The notes: a model not told the origin generated them from the sequence alone. A DNA stretch of 64,000 bases from Psychrobacter fulvigenes (GCF_904846155.1 NZ_CAJGZP010000001.1:1736001-1800000); one strand, 5' to 3'; counted from the first letter of the stretch, positions 8,782 through 17,921 are shown. Program-made: numbers and translations.

Positions 8782-9390
8782 GTGAGTCCTTATCCAAAGC
8801 ATCTACCTGCCGATGAACGTCGTGCCGTCACTGTCGAGTCCGTCGTAGAGCTCGCCAGCTTACAAAATCCTAGCAAAATTACGACTGCGGCTATCGCCAA
8901 ACACATGAACTTAACTCAGGGAGCACTGTTTCGGCACTTCCCAAACAAAGACGCCATTTGGCAAGCGGTTATGGAGTGGGTAGCAGAGCGCCTGCTCACC
9001 AAAATTGATCGATCCACCCAAGGAATCGAGTCGCCCTTAGCTGCCATGGAGGCGATGTTCATGAGTCATATCGAATTTGTGTCTGAGCATCCAGGAGTAC
9101 CAAGAATCATTTTTGGTGAGCTTCAACGTACCGAATCAACAACAGCCAAGCGCATGGTACAAACCTTGATTCAGCGCTATAGCGAACGTTTGTACCCTCT
9201 CATTGAAAAAGCTAAAGATAGTGGTGAGTTGCCACAATCCCTCGACAGCGAAGCAGCAGCGACACTGTTCATTGGCACGATTCAGGGTTTGGTGATGCAA
9301 TCGATGCTGGCAGACGATGTGAAACGCATGCAGCACGATGCACCGCGAGTTTTTGCGATTTATCGGCGCGGTATAAGGAGTACGCAATGA
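8782..9390 (+). CDS. TetR-family transcriptional regulator
   Basis: About 202 residues from the GTG at 8782, which has AGGAG 5 bp upstream; a longer reading to 8710 would run through the palindrome and lacks a ribosome site. The N-terminal helix-turn-helix reads ITTAAIAKHMNLTQGALFRHFPNKDAIWQAV, typical of TetR. The C-terminal ligand domain resembles the TetR_C regulators of RND/ABC exporters. Its stop overlaps the start of the membrane-fusion gene (ATGA), so it is the first gene of a four-gene operon and probably represses it through the palindrome just upstream. Confidence 0.88.
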   Translation: MSPYPKHLPADERRAVTVESVVELASLQNPSKITTAAIAKHMNLTQGALFRHFPNKDAIWQAVMEWVAERLLTKIDRSTQGIESPLAAMEAMFMSHIEFVSEHPGVPRIIFGELQRTESTTAKRMVQTLIQRYSERLYPLIEKAKDSGELPQSLDSEAAATLFIGTIQGLVMQSMLADDVKRMQHDAPRVFAIYRRGIRSTQ

Positions 9391-10538
9391 AGAAACTGCC
9401 CCTGCAAGGCCGTACTTTAGCACTGCTGGCTGTCATCATTCCGTTGCTGGCGCTCTTTATTTATGTCGGTCTACGCTCAGGACCTCTCGCCCCTGTCGCT
9501 GTAACAGTGGCAAAGGTGGAGTCAGGCGTTATCTCGCCTTCGCTGTTCGGCATCGGTACTGTGGAAGCACGCTACACCTACAAGATAGGGCCGACATTTG
9601 CGGGTCGCGTAAAAAGCTTGGATGTGCATGTAGGCGAACAAGTGCAGGCAGGACAAGTACTCGGTGAGATGGAGCCTATCGATCTCGATGATAGAATTCG
9701 CTCGCAGGAGTCTGTATTAAAACGGGCGGAGGCGGCATTGGTGGAGGCAGAAGCTCGGAAAGTCTTTGCAGAGCAACAACTACAGCGCTATGCGCAACTG
9801 CTTGACGTGCAAGCGGTCAGTGAGGAAAGCATCACTGTAAAACGACAGGACTTACAGGTCGCTGATGCAGCCTTATCCGTCGCCAAAGCCGACATTGCCC
9901 GAGCACGCTCTGACGGTGAAGGACTTATCGCGCAGAAAAGCAATCTGCGCTTAATCACCCCTGTTGCTGGTATCGTCGCTGTGCGTGATGCCGATCCTGG
10001 CACGACCATCGTTGCAGGGCAAGCTGTGGTAGAGGTAATTGACCCCAAAAGCTTATGGATCAATGTGCGTTTCGATCAAATCAGTGCCTCAGGTTTGGCA
10101 GAAGGTTTGCCAGCATATATCGCTCTGCGTTCACGCAGCGATCAGGTGTTGCAAGGAACAGTGCTGCGTGTGGAGCCGATAGCCGATGTGGTCACCGAAG
10201 AGATGCTGGCTAAAGTGACGTTTGATAATCAGCCACAACCTCTACCTTCATTGGGCGAGTTGGCCGAAGTGACGGTTGACTTGCCAGCGTTACCGACTAC
10301 TCCACTAATACCCAACGCTGCTGTGCAACGTGACGGCGATAAAGTTGGTGTGTGGCAGATTGTAGATGGTGATTTAAGTTTCGCGTCAGTCAAGTTCGGT
10401 ACATCCGATCTCAATGGCTTCGTGCAGGTGCTTGAGGGGCTCGCAGAGGGTGACCAAATCGTGGTTTATAGCCAAAAGCAACTAAAGGCGAACAGTCGTA
10501 TCAAGGTGGTCGACCAAATTCCAGGAGTGTCACCATGA
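9387..10538 (+). CDS. HlyD/RND-type periplasmic adaptor (membrane-fusion protein)
   Basis: 383 residues. One N-terminal membrane anchor (about 10-30), a lipoyl-like half motif (GRVKSLDVHVGEQVQAGQVLGEME, about 72-95), an alpha-helical coiled-coil hairpin (about 105-175, rich in Ala/Glu/Gln), the second lipoyl half (TPVAGIVAVRDADPGTTI), then beta-barrel and membrane-proximal domains. It would link the inner-membrane ABC pair encoded downstream to an outer-membrane channel, in the manner of DevB/MacA. Start overlaps the tetR stop by 4 bp and its own stop overlaps the permease start by 4 bp. No outer-membrane factor gene is nearby. Confidence 0.88.
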   Translation: MKKLPLQGRTLALLAVIIPLLALFIYVGLRSGPLAPVAVTVAKVESGVISPSLFGIGTVEARYTYKIGPTFAGRVKSLDVHVGEQVQAGQVLGEMEPIDLDDRIRSQESVLKRAEAALVEAEARKVFAEQQLQRYAQLLDVQAVSEESITVKRQDLQVADAALSVAKADIARARSDGEGLIAQKSNLRLITPVAGIVAVRDADPGTTIVAGQAVVEVIDPKSLWINVRFDQISASGLAEGLPAYIALRSRSDQVLQGTVLRVEPIADVVTEEMLAKVTFDNQPQPLPSLGELAEVTVDLPALPTTPLIPNAAVQRDGDKVGVWQIVDGDLSFASVKFGTSDLNGFVQVLEGLAEGDQIVVYSQKQLKANSRIKVVDQIPGVSP

Positions 10539-11737
10539 TAAGCTTAGCAGGCCGTGACATTCTCCATGCTTGGGGGAAGTTTGTCTTCACCGGCATCGGT
10601 CTAGGTTTGCTGATTGGTGTCACTCTCGTCATGGCCGGCGTGTACCGAGGCATGGTGGATGATGGCAAGGCCTTGCTCGATAATAGCGGCGCTGACCTCT
10701 GGGTAGTACAAAAAGATACGCTCGGGCCTTATGCAGAAGCGTCTAGCATCAATGATGATGTGTATCGCTCTATCCTTGGCATGCCGGGCGTCGCCCAAGC
10801 CGCGAATGTAACCTACCTGACCACCCAAGTACATAGAGGCGAAAGCGACGTACGTGCTATGGTGGTTGGCATCGCTCCTAGCGAGTCGGGCGCCACACCA
10901 GGATGGCCGCCCTATCTCGTCTCTGGTCGCCATATCACGCGCGGGCACTATGAGGCAGTGGCTGATATTGCCACTGGTTTTAAACTGGGAGATCGTATCT
11001 CTATTCGCCGCAATAACTACGCCGTCGTAGGGCTGACTCGGCGCATGGTCTCATCTAGCGGTGACCCGATGGTATTCATTCCACTCAAGGATGCTCAGGA
11101 AGCTCAATTCCTCAAAAATAACGACGCTATTTGGCAAAGCCGGCGGCGTACCGAAGCCAATCCTGCCTTCAATCGACCCGGCGTACCAGGCCTGCTAGAT
11201 GCCGTCATTGCCTCACAGAGCACCAATGCCTCCGTTAATGCCGTGCTAGTCACCCTAAAACCCGGCTATGCGCAGGACGAGGTAGCCGAAACTATCGAGC
11301 GCTGGAAACGTATGACCGTCTACACGCGAGCACAGATGGAAGAGATTCTCGTTGGTAAACTAATCGCCACCTCAGCCAAGCAAATCGGTATGTTTTTAGT
11401 CATTTTAGCCATCGTTAGCGCGGCGATTGTCGCCTTTATTATTTATTCACTGACGATGGATAAAATCCGCGAAATTGCAGTATTGAAGCTTATCGGTACC
11501 CGCAATCGAACGATTGCGGCGATGATCATGCAGCAAGCACTCGCCTTAGGCGTGATTGGCTTCGTGGTCGGTAAAATCACTGCCACCTTCGCCGCCCCCC
11601 TATTTCCCAAATATGTACTGCTCACGCCAATAGATTCTGTGATTGGGTTTTTTGCTGTACTCGTGATTTGCGTACTGGCCAGTATCATCGCCATTCGCAT
11701 GGCACTCAAGGTCGATCCGGCCGAAGCGATAGGATAA
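10535..11737 (+). CDS. ABC transporter permease, FtsX/MacB (DevC-like) type
   Basis: 400 residues. TM1 near residues 15-36, a large periplasmic MacB-type domain (about 40-270), then three membrane segments at about 280-310, 330-355 and 365-390, ending KVDPAEAIG. The FtsX-type C-terminal region contains REIAVLKLIGTRNRTI, the usual coupling segment. It pairs with the ATPase encoded 4 bp downstream and the adaptor encoded upstream to form a tripartite exporter. The substrate is unknown; such operons handle lipids, antibiotics or peptides. Confidence 0.88.
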   Translation: MISLAGRDILHAWGKFVFTGIGLGLLIGVTLVMAGVYRGMVDDGKALLDNSGADLWVVQKDTLGPYAEASSINDDVYRSILGMPGVAQAANVTYLTTQVHRGESDVRAMVVGIAPSESGATPGWPPYLVSGRHITRGHYEAVADIATGFKLGDRISIRRNNYAVVGLTRRMVSSSGDPMVFIPLKDAQEAQFLKNNDAIWQSRRRTEANPAFNRPGVPGLLDAVIASQSTNASVNAVLVTLKPGYAQDEVAETIERWKRMTVYTRAQMEEILVGKLIATSAKQIGMFLVILAIVSAAIVAFIIYSLTMDKIREIAVLKLIGTRNRTIAAMIMQQALALGVIGFVVGKITATFAAPLFPKYVLLTPIDSVIGFFAVLVICVLASIIAIRMALKVDPAEAIG

Positions 11738-11741
11738 TTTA

Positions 11742-12452
11742 ATGAGCAAAACAGGCATACATATAGAAGGCTTAAGCAAACGCTTTGGCAAAGGTGACAC
11801 CGCAGTCTACGCATTGAAGGATGTCAATATGCAGGTAGCGCCAGGTGAAGTGGTCGGATTAATTGGCCCTTCTGGCTCGGGCAAGAGCACGCTGCTCAAA
11901 TGCTTGGGCGCGGTTATTGATCCAAGCGCTGGACGCATGACGCTGGGCGATGAGTTAATCTACGACGATGGTTGGAAAGTTCGTGACTTGCGTGCCTTAC
12001 GACGCGACAAAATTGGTTTTATTTTTCAATCACCCTACCTGATTCCGTTTCTTGATGTCACCGACAATGTCGCTCTATTGCCGATGCTTGCAGGCGTCTC
12101 CAACTCTCAAGCACGAGCGAGGGCGTTAGAGTTGCTTACGGCACTTGATGTGCACCAACGAGCTCACGCCATGCCTGCACAGCTCTCGGGCGGCGAGCAG
12201 CAACGGGTTGCCATCGCGCGCGGATTGGTCAACCGACCACCAGTAATCCTAGCGGATGAACCCACTGCGGCTCTCGATGGGGTGCGCGCTATGGCTGTCA
12301 TTCGCATCATCAACGACATGGCTCGGCAGTTCGAGACTGCCATTATTGTGGTCACACATGATGAAAAGATCATTCCTACTTTCAAGCGTATCTATCACAT
12401 TCGTGACGGCGTCACCCATGAGGAGGTTGGTGAAGGAAGAGAGTTTGAATAA
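11742..12452 (+). CDS. ABC transporter ATP-binding protein (LolD/DevA/MacB-type)
   Basis: 236 residues with Walker A GPSGSGKST (about 44-52), Q-loop IFQSPYLIPFLDVTDNV, signature LSGGEQQRVAIARGL, Walker B PVILADEPTAALD and H-loop VVTHDE. All catalytic motifs are intact. It is the last gene of the tetR / adaptor / permease / ATPase operon. The decayed IS256-family element begins about 60 bp after its stop codon, and no terminator is visible in between. Confidence 0.92.
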   Translation: MSKTGIHIEGLSKRFGKGDTAVYALKDVNMQVAPGEVVGLIGPSGSGKSTLLKCLGAVIDPSAGRMTLGDELIYDDGWKVRDLRALRRDKIGFIFQSPYLIPFLDVTDNVALLPMLAGVSNSQARARALELLTALDVHQRAHAMPAQLSGGEQQRVAIARGLVNRPPVILADEPTAALDGVRAMAVIRIINDMARQFETAIIVVTHDEKIIPTFKRIYHIRDGVTHEEVGEGREFE

Positions 12453-12557
12453 AAGATACATTCAGTGAAAGCTTAAAGCGCACAGTAGATTTTAAAAAGA
12501 AAGGTTAAATAGACAAACTGTGTAACTGCTTATAATCCCCTAACAGGAGAATAAGCA

Positions 12558-13843
12558 ATGACTAACCAATCTGACATCAAGAAACTGGCCGAGCAAATGG
12601 CTGGTAGCATGAACAGCTTTGATGACATCAAAGACTTTCAAAAGCAGCTCATGCAGTCGTTTATCGACACTGCACTAGAAGCTGAGATGGAAGACCATCT
12701 CGGCTATCCTAAGCATGAGAAAGCAGACAAGCCTAATAAGCGCAATGGACACACTAAAAAGACCGTCTGTAGGTAGCGACACAGGCGATCTTGAGATATC
12801 AACCCCAAGAGACCGCGGTGGCAGCTTTGAGCCTGTACTCGTCAGTAAGCATCAAACCCGTATCTCAGGTCTTGACGATAAAATCATATTTAACTACAGG
12901 CACAGCCTTACGTCTTACGCTTCGGGCAACTGTCCCCCGGACACTTGATTCTCCTCGCTCATATGCCAAGGGTCAAACCACCACCGAGATTGTAGAGAGC
13001 ATTAAAGAGCTCTACGACGTCGACATCTCAAGCAGCTTGGTTTCCAGAGTCACTGACAACCTCTTGGATGACATCACCGCTTGGCAGAACCGGCCACTGA
13101 GCAGTGTTTATCCTATCGTCTACTTAGACTGCATTGTCGTCAAAGTTCGTCAGGACAAGCAGATCATCAACAAAGCTATCTATCTGGCCTTAGGCGTTGC
13201 TCTTGATAGTAAAAAAGAGCTGCTTGGTATGTGGCTATCAGAGAATGAGGGCGCTAAATTCTGGCTTGGTGTTCTCACTGAGCTACAAAACCTCGGGGTT
13301 CAAGATTTCCTCATTGCCTGTGTCGATGGTTTAAAAGGCTTCCCTGATGCCATTAACACCGTCTACCCCAACGCTCAGGTTCAGCTGTGTATCGTGCATA
13401 TGGTGCGCTATTCGATGAAGTTCGTACCTTGGACGGACAAGAAGGCCGTAGCAGCTGATTTAAAGGCCATCTACGGTGCTGATACGCTTGAGATGGCAGA
13501 GGCCAATCTTGAACACTTTGATGAAGTATGGGGCACAGAGTACCCGCATGTCATCAAGTCTTGGCGTAATAACTGGGAGGGCTTAACGGTGTTCTTTGAG
13601 TACCCGAAAGACATCAGAAAAGCCATCTATACCACCAATGCTATCGAGTCGCTAAACAGCGTGATTCGAACGGCGGTGAATAAGCGTAAAGTATTCCCCT
13701 CTGATCAGGCTGCATTCAAGGTAGTATATCTGGCAACCCAGCAGGCCTCTAAAAAGTGGTCAATGCCCATCCGTAACTGGACGTCTGCTTTAAATCGCTT
13801 TATGATTATGTTTGATGACCGTATTAGTAAGCATTTAATCTAA
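12558..13843 (+). pseudogene. IS256-family transposase, frameshifted and interrupted
   Basis: Three reading frames are needed. Frame one (12558-about 12770) gives the N-terminal part up to HTKKTV. A shift near 12770 moves to SDTGDLEISTPRDRGGSFEPVLVSKHQTRISGLDDKIIF (about 12777-12890). After a foreign stretch of about 70 bp, a third frame resumes at SYAKGQTTTEIVESIKELYDVD (about 12958) and continues to the end with the DDE-type core: VYLDCIVVKVR, IACVDGLKGFPDAI, IVHMVR and YTTNAIESLNSVIR. Unlikely to be active. Confidence 0.85.
12884..12964. other. Foreign insert inside the IS256 transposase
   Basis: TCATAT occurs at 12884-12889 and again at 12959-12964. Between them is a more GC-rich stretch unlike an IS256 transposase, containing the near-perfect dyad CAACTGTCC-CCC-GGACACTTG (12928-12948, one mismatched pair). 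No coding sense is seen. It may be a short mobile repeat or a rearrangement scar. Confidence 0.45.
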
Positions 13844-13899
13844 ATGGCAGTTACACAGAATCTGGGATGGGCTCGCGATAATGCCTTTTTAGCCGCTTC

Positions 13900-14328
13900 T
13901 TACCCCTTTAACTCAAAAATAGCTTGTCCATACTCCACGTTATCGCCACTTTTGACTAAAATATCGCTAATCGTACCAGACTTATCACTGACCACGGGTA
14001 ATAAGCGGCTTAACTCATCAATAAAACAAACGGTTTGACCTTGCTCCACCTGATCGCCCTTACTGACCAAATCATCGTTAGCACCGTCTTCACTTAAATA
14101 AATGCGACCAACGTAAGTGGCAGTGATTTGCGCCTTACTGCTATCACTACTTGCATCATTCTGCGTAGTACTTGTCTCTAAAGAATAAGTTTCCTCTACA
14201 GGGTTCATAGTATTATGATGTAAATTATTGACGACCCTAATTGACTGCCAACCTTCAACAATCGTTACCTCATGCAATTGACTGAGTTCAACCAATTCCA
14301 CTGCGCGTGCTATTTGCTTAATATCCAT
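13900..14328 (-). CDS. BCCP-like (biotinyl-domain) protein lacking the biotin lysine
   Basis: 142 residues, the last gene of the 5-oxoproline operon. It resembles a biotin carboxyl carrier protein: N-terminal helix MDIKQIARAVELVELSQLHEV, a variable linker, then a lipoyl/biotinyl-type domain (ATYVGRIYLSEDG, LVSKGDQVEQGQTVCFIDELS, ISDILVKSGDNVEYGQAIFEL). Where carriers have EAMKM, this protein has DELSR (about 104-108): the biotinylated Lys is replaced by Ser107. It therefore cannot carry biotin. A normal carrier is encoded at 19337-19936 in the same operon. It may be a structural or regulatory subunit. Confidence 0.75.
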   Translation of the reverse strand: MDIKQIARAVELVELSQLHEVTIVEGWQSIRVVNNLHHNTMNPVEETYSLETSTTQNDASSDSSKAQITATYVGRIYLSEDGANDDLVSKGDQVEQGQTVCFIDELSRLLPVVSDKSGTISDILVKSGDNVEYGQAIFELKG

Positions 14329-14363
14329 AAAAAAACCCCTTAACTGATTACTTTACTTATTTT

Positions 14364-15551
14364 CTAACCCATACCAAGATACTTAGCGATAGTCATCACA
14401 CTTAGAATACTCATAGCAATAGCGATTATCCAGCCAAATACCGCAATCCAAATAGGATGCTTATAACTGCCAACGATGTTCTTTCTATACGCGGCGATAA
14501 GTATGATTACCATGGCAATGGGCAACACTAAACCATTAAGCGTACCGACCAATACCAATACTTGTGCAGGTTTACCGATAGTAGCAAACACCAGTGTTGA
14601 GATTACAATAAAGCCAATAATGAAGTAGCGCTTGTGTGTCTCAATAAAGGGATGAAAATTGGTCATAAAAGATACGGAAGTATAAGCAGCTCCGATAACG
14701 GAGGTCACTGAGGCCGCCCAAATCACCATACCAAAAATGACTTTGCCAGTATTACCTAAGATAAACTGAAAAGGTGACATAGCTGGATTGGTTGGATCTA
14801 GCGCGAAACCTTGAGAGACTACGCCTAGCACGGCAAGGAATAAAAACACCCTAATAACAGAGGCAATCAAAATACCTGAGACCGAGCTTCTCGTGACCAA
14901 ATCTAGATTTTCTTCACCGCTCACACCAGCCTCGAGCAGTCGATGCGCACCAGAGAAGGTAATGTAACCACCGACCGTTCCGCCTACTAAGGTTACGATC
15001 GCTACCGCATCTATCTTATCAGGTATAATGGTTTTGGTAACTGCTTCTGCTAATGGTGGATCTGACTTAAACATCACATAGATAATTAATACAATTAAAA
15101 TAAAGCCCATTAGCTGAGCGAACTTATCCATAATAGGCCCAGTTTCTCGGCCTAAGAAAATAGCGACTGCGATGACACCGCTAATCAAGGCACCAGTAAT
15201 GGGAGAGATATTGAACATTGACTCCATACCAAGACCAGCGCCGCCAATATTACCAATGTTAAATGCCAGGCCTCCAGCAATGATTAAAAAAGCCAGCAGA
15301 TAACCCACCCCAGGAAACACTAAATTAGCAATTTCCTGCGCACGCTTTTTAGAGACAGCCACTATTCGCCAAACGTTGAGCTGGACACCAATATCCATAA
15401 TAATAGAGATTAAAATGACAAATCCGAAACTTGCCATCAGGCTTTCGGTGAAAGTGGCAGTTTGCGTTAAGAACCCTGGTCCTACTGCTGAGGTCGCCAT
15501 CAAAAAAGCTGCGCCCAAGATAGCAGTGTTATGTTTTTTTAGAGTACTCAT
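14364..15551 (-). CDS. Nramp-like (YcsG-type) membrane transporter
   Basis: About 395 residues and eleven hydrophobic segments, resembling the Nramp-related YcsG protein of Bacillus that is encoded with 5-oxoprolinase genes. The first segment reads SAVGPGFLTQT where metal-transporting Nramps have DPGN, so the metal-binding Asp is absent; the region corresponding to the MPH motif of TM6 reads FSGAHRL. Metal transport is therefore doubtful and uptake of 5-oxoproline or a related solute is an attractive inference. The ATG at 15551 is preferred over one two codons upstream because AGGA lies 5 bp before it. Confidence 0.75.
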   Translation of the reverse strand: MSTLKKHNTAILGAAFLMATSAVGPGFLTQTATFTESLMASFGFVILISIIMDIGVQLNVWRIVAVSKKRAQEIANLVFPGVGYLLAFLIIAGGLAFNIGNIGGAGLGMESMFNISPITGALISGVIAVAIFLGRETGPIMDKFAQLMGFILIVLIIYVMFKSDPPLAEAVTKTIIPDKIDAVAIVTLVGGTVGGYITFSGAHRLLEAGVSGEENLDLVTRSSVSGILIASVIRVFLFLAVLGVVSQGFALDPTNPAMSPFQFILGNTGKVIFGMVIWAASVTSVIGAAYTSVSFMTNFHPFIETHKRYFIIGFIVISTLVFATIGKPAQVLVLVGTLNGLVLPIAMVIILIAAYRKNIVGSYKHPIWIAVFGWIIAIAMSILSVMTIAKYLGMG

Positions 15552-15593
15552 AAACATCCTTGTTTAGTATAGAGCAGCTCATATGAGCTGATG

Positions 15594-16331
15594 TTATGCA
15601 GCAGATATTTCAATACCTTTAAGCTCTAATTGTTTTTTTATCTCTTTAGCAAATAAAATAGCATGTTCACCATCGCCATGTAGGCAGATACTTTGCGCCT
15701 CTACTGGCACCTTCTCGCCGCTAACACTGGTAACCACGCCTTCAGTAATCATCTGTAATACGTGCTTGGTAGCCTCATCAGTATCCGTTATTAGTGCGTT
15801 ATCTTTGCTGCGCGAAACCAGTGAGCCATCGTTTTCATAGTTCCTATCGGCAAATACCTCTGAGATCGCTTCTAGACCATGATTTTTAGCGGACTTAACC
15901 AAATAACCACCATACAAGCCCATCACTTTTAAACGAGGATCAAAAAGCTTGATTTCAGTAACTAAAATATCTGACAATGCTTCATCAACAGCCGCTTGGT
16001 TATACAAAGCACCATGCGGCTTTACGTACTCTAAAGTCACGCCGACCAAATCACAAAGCGCTTTGGTCGCACCTAATTGGTACCTCATTAAGGCACGATA
16101 GCCCTCTTCATCTAGAGCTTGATTGGTACGTCCAAAGTTCTCTCTATCATCTAGCCCTGGATGGGCGCCTACTCTGACATTATTTTTCTTTGCCAGCTGT
16201 AAAGTCACTAACATCTCAGCATAAGAACCTGCATGCAAGCCGCAGCAAACATTTGCAGAGCTGACTATGGTTAGTAATTGTTCGTCTTGTCCGCAGCCTT
16301 CGGCGGCGTCAGCATTTAGATCAACTTTCAT
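15594..16331 (-). CDS. pxpA: 5-oxoprolinase subunit PxpA (LamB/YcsF family)
   Basis: About 245 residues beginning MKVDLNADAAEGCGQDEQLL, the family N-terminus, followed by SANVCCGLHAGS, RVGAHPGLDDRENFGR, VKPHGALYN and ICLHGDGEHA. These His/Asp-rich segments are conserved in PxpA. With PxpB and PxpC it forms the bacterial ATP-dependent 5-oxoprolinase, which opens 5-oxo-L-proline to L-glutamate. The ATG at 16331 has AGGAG 8 bp upstream; a longer reading to 16397 would run well into pxpC. It overlaps pxpC by 11 bp. Confidence 0.93.
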   Translation of the reverse strand: MKVDLNADAAEGCGQDEQLLTIVSSANVCCGLHAGSYAEMLVTLQLAKKNNVRVGAHPGLDDRENFGRTNQALDEEGYRALMRYQLGATKALCDLVGVTLEYVKPHGALYNQAAVDEALSDILVTEIKLFDPRLKVMGLYGGYLVKSAKNHGLEAISEVFADRNYENDGSLVSRSKDNALITDTDEATKHVLQMITEGVVTSVSGEKVPVEAQSICLHGDGEHAILFAKEIKKQLELKGIEISAA

Positions 16332-17241
16332 GAGCGTACTCCTTGATTTGTTCAATATAACGTTGTCTTTGTTGCCTTTCATATAAGGCTTGCTCAATGT
16401 CTATCACGATGAATTGGCAGGTTTTACCAAAGCGAATTAGTGCCATCAGCCCTATATCAGCATCAATAACTGTGGCGATTTTTGGGTAGCCACCTGTCGT
16501 CTGTGCGTCTGCCATCAGCACTATCGGCTGTCCTTGCGGTGGCACTTGGATCATACCCATATCGACGCCATGTGAGCTCATTTGTAATGGTTCAATAAAT
16601 TCGAGTGCCTGGCCTCTTAGTCGATAACCCACACGGTTGCTACTGCTTTGTAATTGCCATTGTTGGGTCTCAAACGCTTGTTTGGAGGCAAGTGTAAAAT
16701 GGTCGTACTCACTATTCTTTACTACCCTAATAGTATTAGTTGGAGCAAGACGAGCCACACCTACTACCGCTAGATTTGAGGCGTTCTTTACCTTTAAGAT
16801 ATCATCTGCCTGAAGATATCTTCCTGCAAAGCCACCAAAGCCCGCTTTTAGATTAGTGCTGGCTGATTGCAATATTGGTTCAATAGCAAAACCACCGTGA
16901 ACGCATAGGTAGCCATACATACCCTGTAGTGGACGCAGAAGTTTGAGTACTTGTCCAGCGTGTGCATTGATACGCCAATAGCAAGGAATGCGCTTATTAT
17001 CAAGATAAGCTTCATACAGCGCACCTGTTAAGCAAAAGCTAACGTCTTTTTCAAACTCAATAGTCAGACCGCCTAAAGCCACTTCGATAGCTGGCTCGTT
17101 AAGATCGTTTTTGAGCAAGGCATTACCGGCTTGTAATGCCCAAAAGTCCATCACACCACTTCTATCCACACCCATACTACGATAGCCTAATCGGCCTGAG
17201 TCTTGGATGCTGGAAAGACCGTTTGCGCTTAAAATCTTCAT
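16321..17241 (-). CDS. pxpC: 5-oxoprolinase subunit PxpC (KipA-type)
   Basis: About 306 residues with the cyclophilin-like carboxyltransferase-2 fold: an N-terminal GLSSIQDSGRLGYRSMGVDRSGVMD segment and later SSNRVGYRLRGQALEF, SHGVDMGMIQVPPQGQPIVLMADAQTTGGYPKIATV, conserved in the urea amidolyase-related/KipA family. It is the partner of PxpB. The gene starts 26 bp after pxpB and overlaps pxpA. Two Met codons (17250 and 17241) are available; the ribosome site AGGGA suits the second slightly better. Confidence 0.92.
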   Translation of the reverse strand: MKILSANGLSSIQDSGRLGYRSMGVDRSGVMDFWALQAGNALLKNDLNEPAIEVALGGLTIEFEKDVSFCLTGALYEAYLDNKRIPCYWRINAHAGQVLKLLRPLQGMYGYLCVHGGFAIEPILQSASTNLKAGFGGFAGRYLQADDILKVKNASNLAVVGVARLAPTNTIRVVKNSEYDHFTLASKQAFETQQWQLQSSSNRVGYRLRGQALEFIEPLQMSSHGVDMGMIQVPPQGQPIVLMADAQTTGGYPKIATVIDADIGLMALIRFGKTCQFIVIDIEQALYERQQRQRYIEQIKEYAHES

Positions 17242-17267
17242 CAATATCATCCCTACATGTCTAGCGC

Positions 17268-17921
17268 TTATTCATGAATATCAACAGCTACAAATTTCAA
17301 AGTATCGCCAGCGCTAAGTAAAGTAGGAGACGCTTTGCTTAGATCAAATAGCCGTGTGTCTGTCTGACCAAGTAGCTGCCAACCACCAGGCGACTCAAAA
17401 GGATAGACGCCGGTTTGTTCGCCGCCAATACCGACCGAACCTGCCGGCACTTGGGTACGTGGGGTAGCATGTCTTGAAAAATATAAGGATTCTGCTAAGC
17501 CGCCAAGATAAGGGAATCCTGGCTGAAAGCCGATGAAGTAAACGGTATATGTCGTCTCAGTATGTCGCCTCACTACGTCTTCAACAGATAGACCTAATGC
17601 AGTCGCCATAGATTTGAGGTCAGGGCCATAGTTGCCACCATAATGCACGGGAATCTCCACGTGCTTGCCGTCGATGGTTTTTGAGGGGATATTATTAAGT
17701 AATGCGGAAAGTTTGTCTTTGAAGGCTTTAAGCTTAGGCCAAGTTAAGGATACTGTGAACACACTTAAAGTATTCATGCCAATAACCACTTCTAAAACTT
17801 CTGGCATCTTCTGTATGCTATCGGCAAGCGCCCAGCACTGCTGCTGCTTCTCGAGCGTTATGGGCTTAGAGAAAAACAACGCTAAATTAGTCTCGCTGCA
17901 CAGTTGCCATTGTAGCTCCAT
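17268..17921 (-). CDS. pxpB: 5-oxoprolinase subunit PxpB (KipI-type)
   Basis: About 217 residues. The C-terminal half carries the carboxyltransferase-1 domain signature: EIPVHYGGNYGPDLKSMA, YFIGFQPGFPYLGGL, PRTQVPAGSVGIGGEQTGVYPFESPGGWQLLG. In Bacillus the homologue KipI inhibits the sporulation kinase KinA, but enzymatically it belongs to the 5-oxoprolinase with PxpA and PxpC. A start at 17921 has GGAG 9 bp upstream; 17936 is the other option. Confidence 0.92.
   Translation of the reverse strand: MELQWQLCSETNLALFFSKPITLEKQQQCWALADSIQKMPEVLEVVIGMNTLSVFTVSLTWPKLKAFKDKLSALLNNIPSKTIDGKHVEIPVHYGGNYGPDLKSMATALGLSVEDVVRRHTETTYTVYFIGFQPGFPYLGGLAESLYFSRHATPRTQVPAGSVGIGGEQTGVYPFESPGGWQLLGQTDTRLFDLSKASPTLLSAGDTLKFVAVDIHE

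Larger units (their letters stand above)
12512..13865 (+). mobile_element. Decayed IS256-family insertion sequence
   Basis: Inverted ends share CTGTGTAACTGC (12518-12529) against GCAGTTACACAG (13847-13858) with some similarity further out; exact outer borders are approximate and no target duplication was recognised. It lies between the exporter operon and the 3' end of the 5-oxoproline operon. The transposase is broken (see separate entries). Confidence 0.7.

Noticed and set aside
12453..12557. Terminator after the ABC exporter operon
   Set aside because: No hairpin with a T run; the region is instead the left end of the IS256-family element.
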